From NCBI GenBank assembly GCA_002394165.1, contig DGTA01000113.1:1-6930 (forward strand): a DNA stretch of 6,930 nt, written 5' to 3'. The stretch's first letter is position 1. Each line of letters starts with the position of its first letter. The notes below the pieces were generated by a model. The model was not told the DNA's origin, searched no databases, and saw only the letters and a list, made by a program, of their open reading frames with translations. The position numbers and the translations under genes were made by a program. Positions 6,591-6,930 of this stretch are shown here, in pieces. Source of the DNA: Lachnospiraceae bacterium UBA4348. GTDB taxonomy: Bacteria > Bacillota > Clostridia > Lachnospirales > Lachnospiraceae.

Positions 6591-6929
6591 TCATCCGCCA
6601 CAGGTCTCATTTCGGATGAACCTGGTGAGCGGTCCCATATAGAGCATGCACATCACAATGCAGTAGACCGGCATCATGACCGCATACTGGACGAGCCTCA
6701 TCTGCAGCACCGCCAGCGGGTGATACCCGTAGAAAAGGATCAGGCCCGGCATCGTAAAGCCAAAGGAGCACACCGCCATGGTCAGGGCTGTGGAAATGCA
6801 GATCCAGACGGCCCTGGTGCCCGATCTCCGGGAAAGAGCTCTGAAGATCAATACCGGCAGCACTCCGTAGAGCGTTGATGAGATCAGGATGAGGATGTTG
6901 GGCGGATAGCCGGAAAGAATACATCCGAT
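6591..6929 (-). CDS. Small integral membrane protein, 3' fragment (DUF2798-like, tentative)
   Basis: Open reading frame entering from the right edge; 112 residues are visible and the true start lies outside. A GTG at 6861-6863 is in frame, but the coding frame is open upstream of it, so it need not be the start. The fragment is very hydrophobic with about three membrane-spanning stretches: around ILILISSTLYGVLPVLIF, then VWICISTALTMAVCSFGF continuing to GLILF, and LVQYAVMMPVYCIVMCMLYM. They are separated by a short basic loop (RALSRRSGTR) and a GYHPLAVLQ loop. It ends GPLTRFIRNETCGG, with a cytosolic-type basic tail. The spacing IST...VC...LF.G...MP...GPL.RFI resembles the second half of DUF2798 membrane proteins as I remember them, but I cannot confirm it and the function is unknown. 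Its TGA lies 28 nt before the preferred folC start, so it is probably in the same transcript. Confidence 0.75.
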   Translation of the reverse strand: MGCILSGYPPNILILISSTLYGVLPVLIFRALSRRSGTRAVWICISTALTMAVCSFGFTMPGLILFYGYHPLAVLQMRLVQYAVMMPVYCIVMCMLYMGPLTRFIRNETCGG

Positions 6930-6930
6930 C

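Noticed and set aside
6861..6863. GTG as the start of a 90-residue membrane protein
   Set aside because: The same frame stays open and hydrophobic to the window edge, so the protein is a fragment that begins outside; the GTG falls inside a predicted membrane span.
6607..6924. 105-codon minus-strand frame overlapping the membrane protein
   Set aside because: Its product is His/Pro/Arg-rich with no motif, while the alternative frame gives well-formed membrane spans that run to a stop just before folC.
1..6930. Defence system, prophage, insertion sequence, CRISPR or riboswitch
   Set aside because: I looked on both strands for repeats, transposase or integrase motifs and structured leaders. All sequence is accounted for by six packed metabolic-type genes, and the only ATPase is a DUF815 member, not a recognisable defence protein.

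Overview
The window looks like a Clostridia chromosome, most likely a gut Lachnospiraceae-type Firmicute. This is inferred from moderately high GC, strong AGGAGG-type ribosome binding sites, a bifunctional chorismate mutase/prephenate dehydratase, and clostridial-looking versions of Ppx and the DUF815 ATPase. No rRNA or other taxonomic marker is present, so the family is an inference.

Everything readable lies on the minus strand, so the genes are transcribed from the right edge to the left edge. In transcription order they are: the 3' end of a small membrane protein (6591-6929, cut by the right edge); folC, folylpolyglutamate synthase (5219-6562, best start TTG); pheA, chorismate mutase-prephenate dehydratase (4132-5265); a DUF815-family AAA+ ATPase (2824-4113); a Ppx/GppA-family exopolyphosphatase-like protein (1254-2822); and ppk1, polyphosphate kinase (1-1252, cut by the left edge before its catalytic histidine).

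The genes are packed as one probable operon. The spacings are 28 nt, a 47 nt overlap, 18 nt, 1 nt and 1 nt. No gap is long enough to hold a promoter or terminator, there is no non-coding stretch over 300 bases, and I saw no RNA gene, insertion sequence, CRISPR array or long repeat. The last three genes (ATPase, ppx, ppk1) form a translationally coupled polyphosphate module. The first ones are housekeeping one-carbon and aromatic amino acid genes. The linkage may tie polyphosphate turnover to amino acid or cofactor supply, but that is inference.

The gene content is mostly ordinary metabolism and I do not see a clear new system. The points worth a second look are substitutions at expected catalytic positions in two proteins (the Ppx-like protein and the chorismate mutase domain of PheA), an uncharacterised N-terminal region on the DUF815 ATPase that is coupled to the polyphosphate genes, and a non-ATG start for folC.
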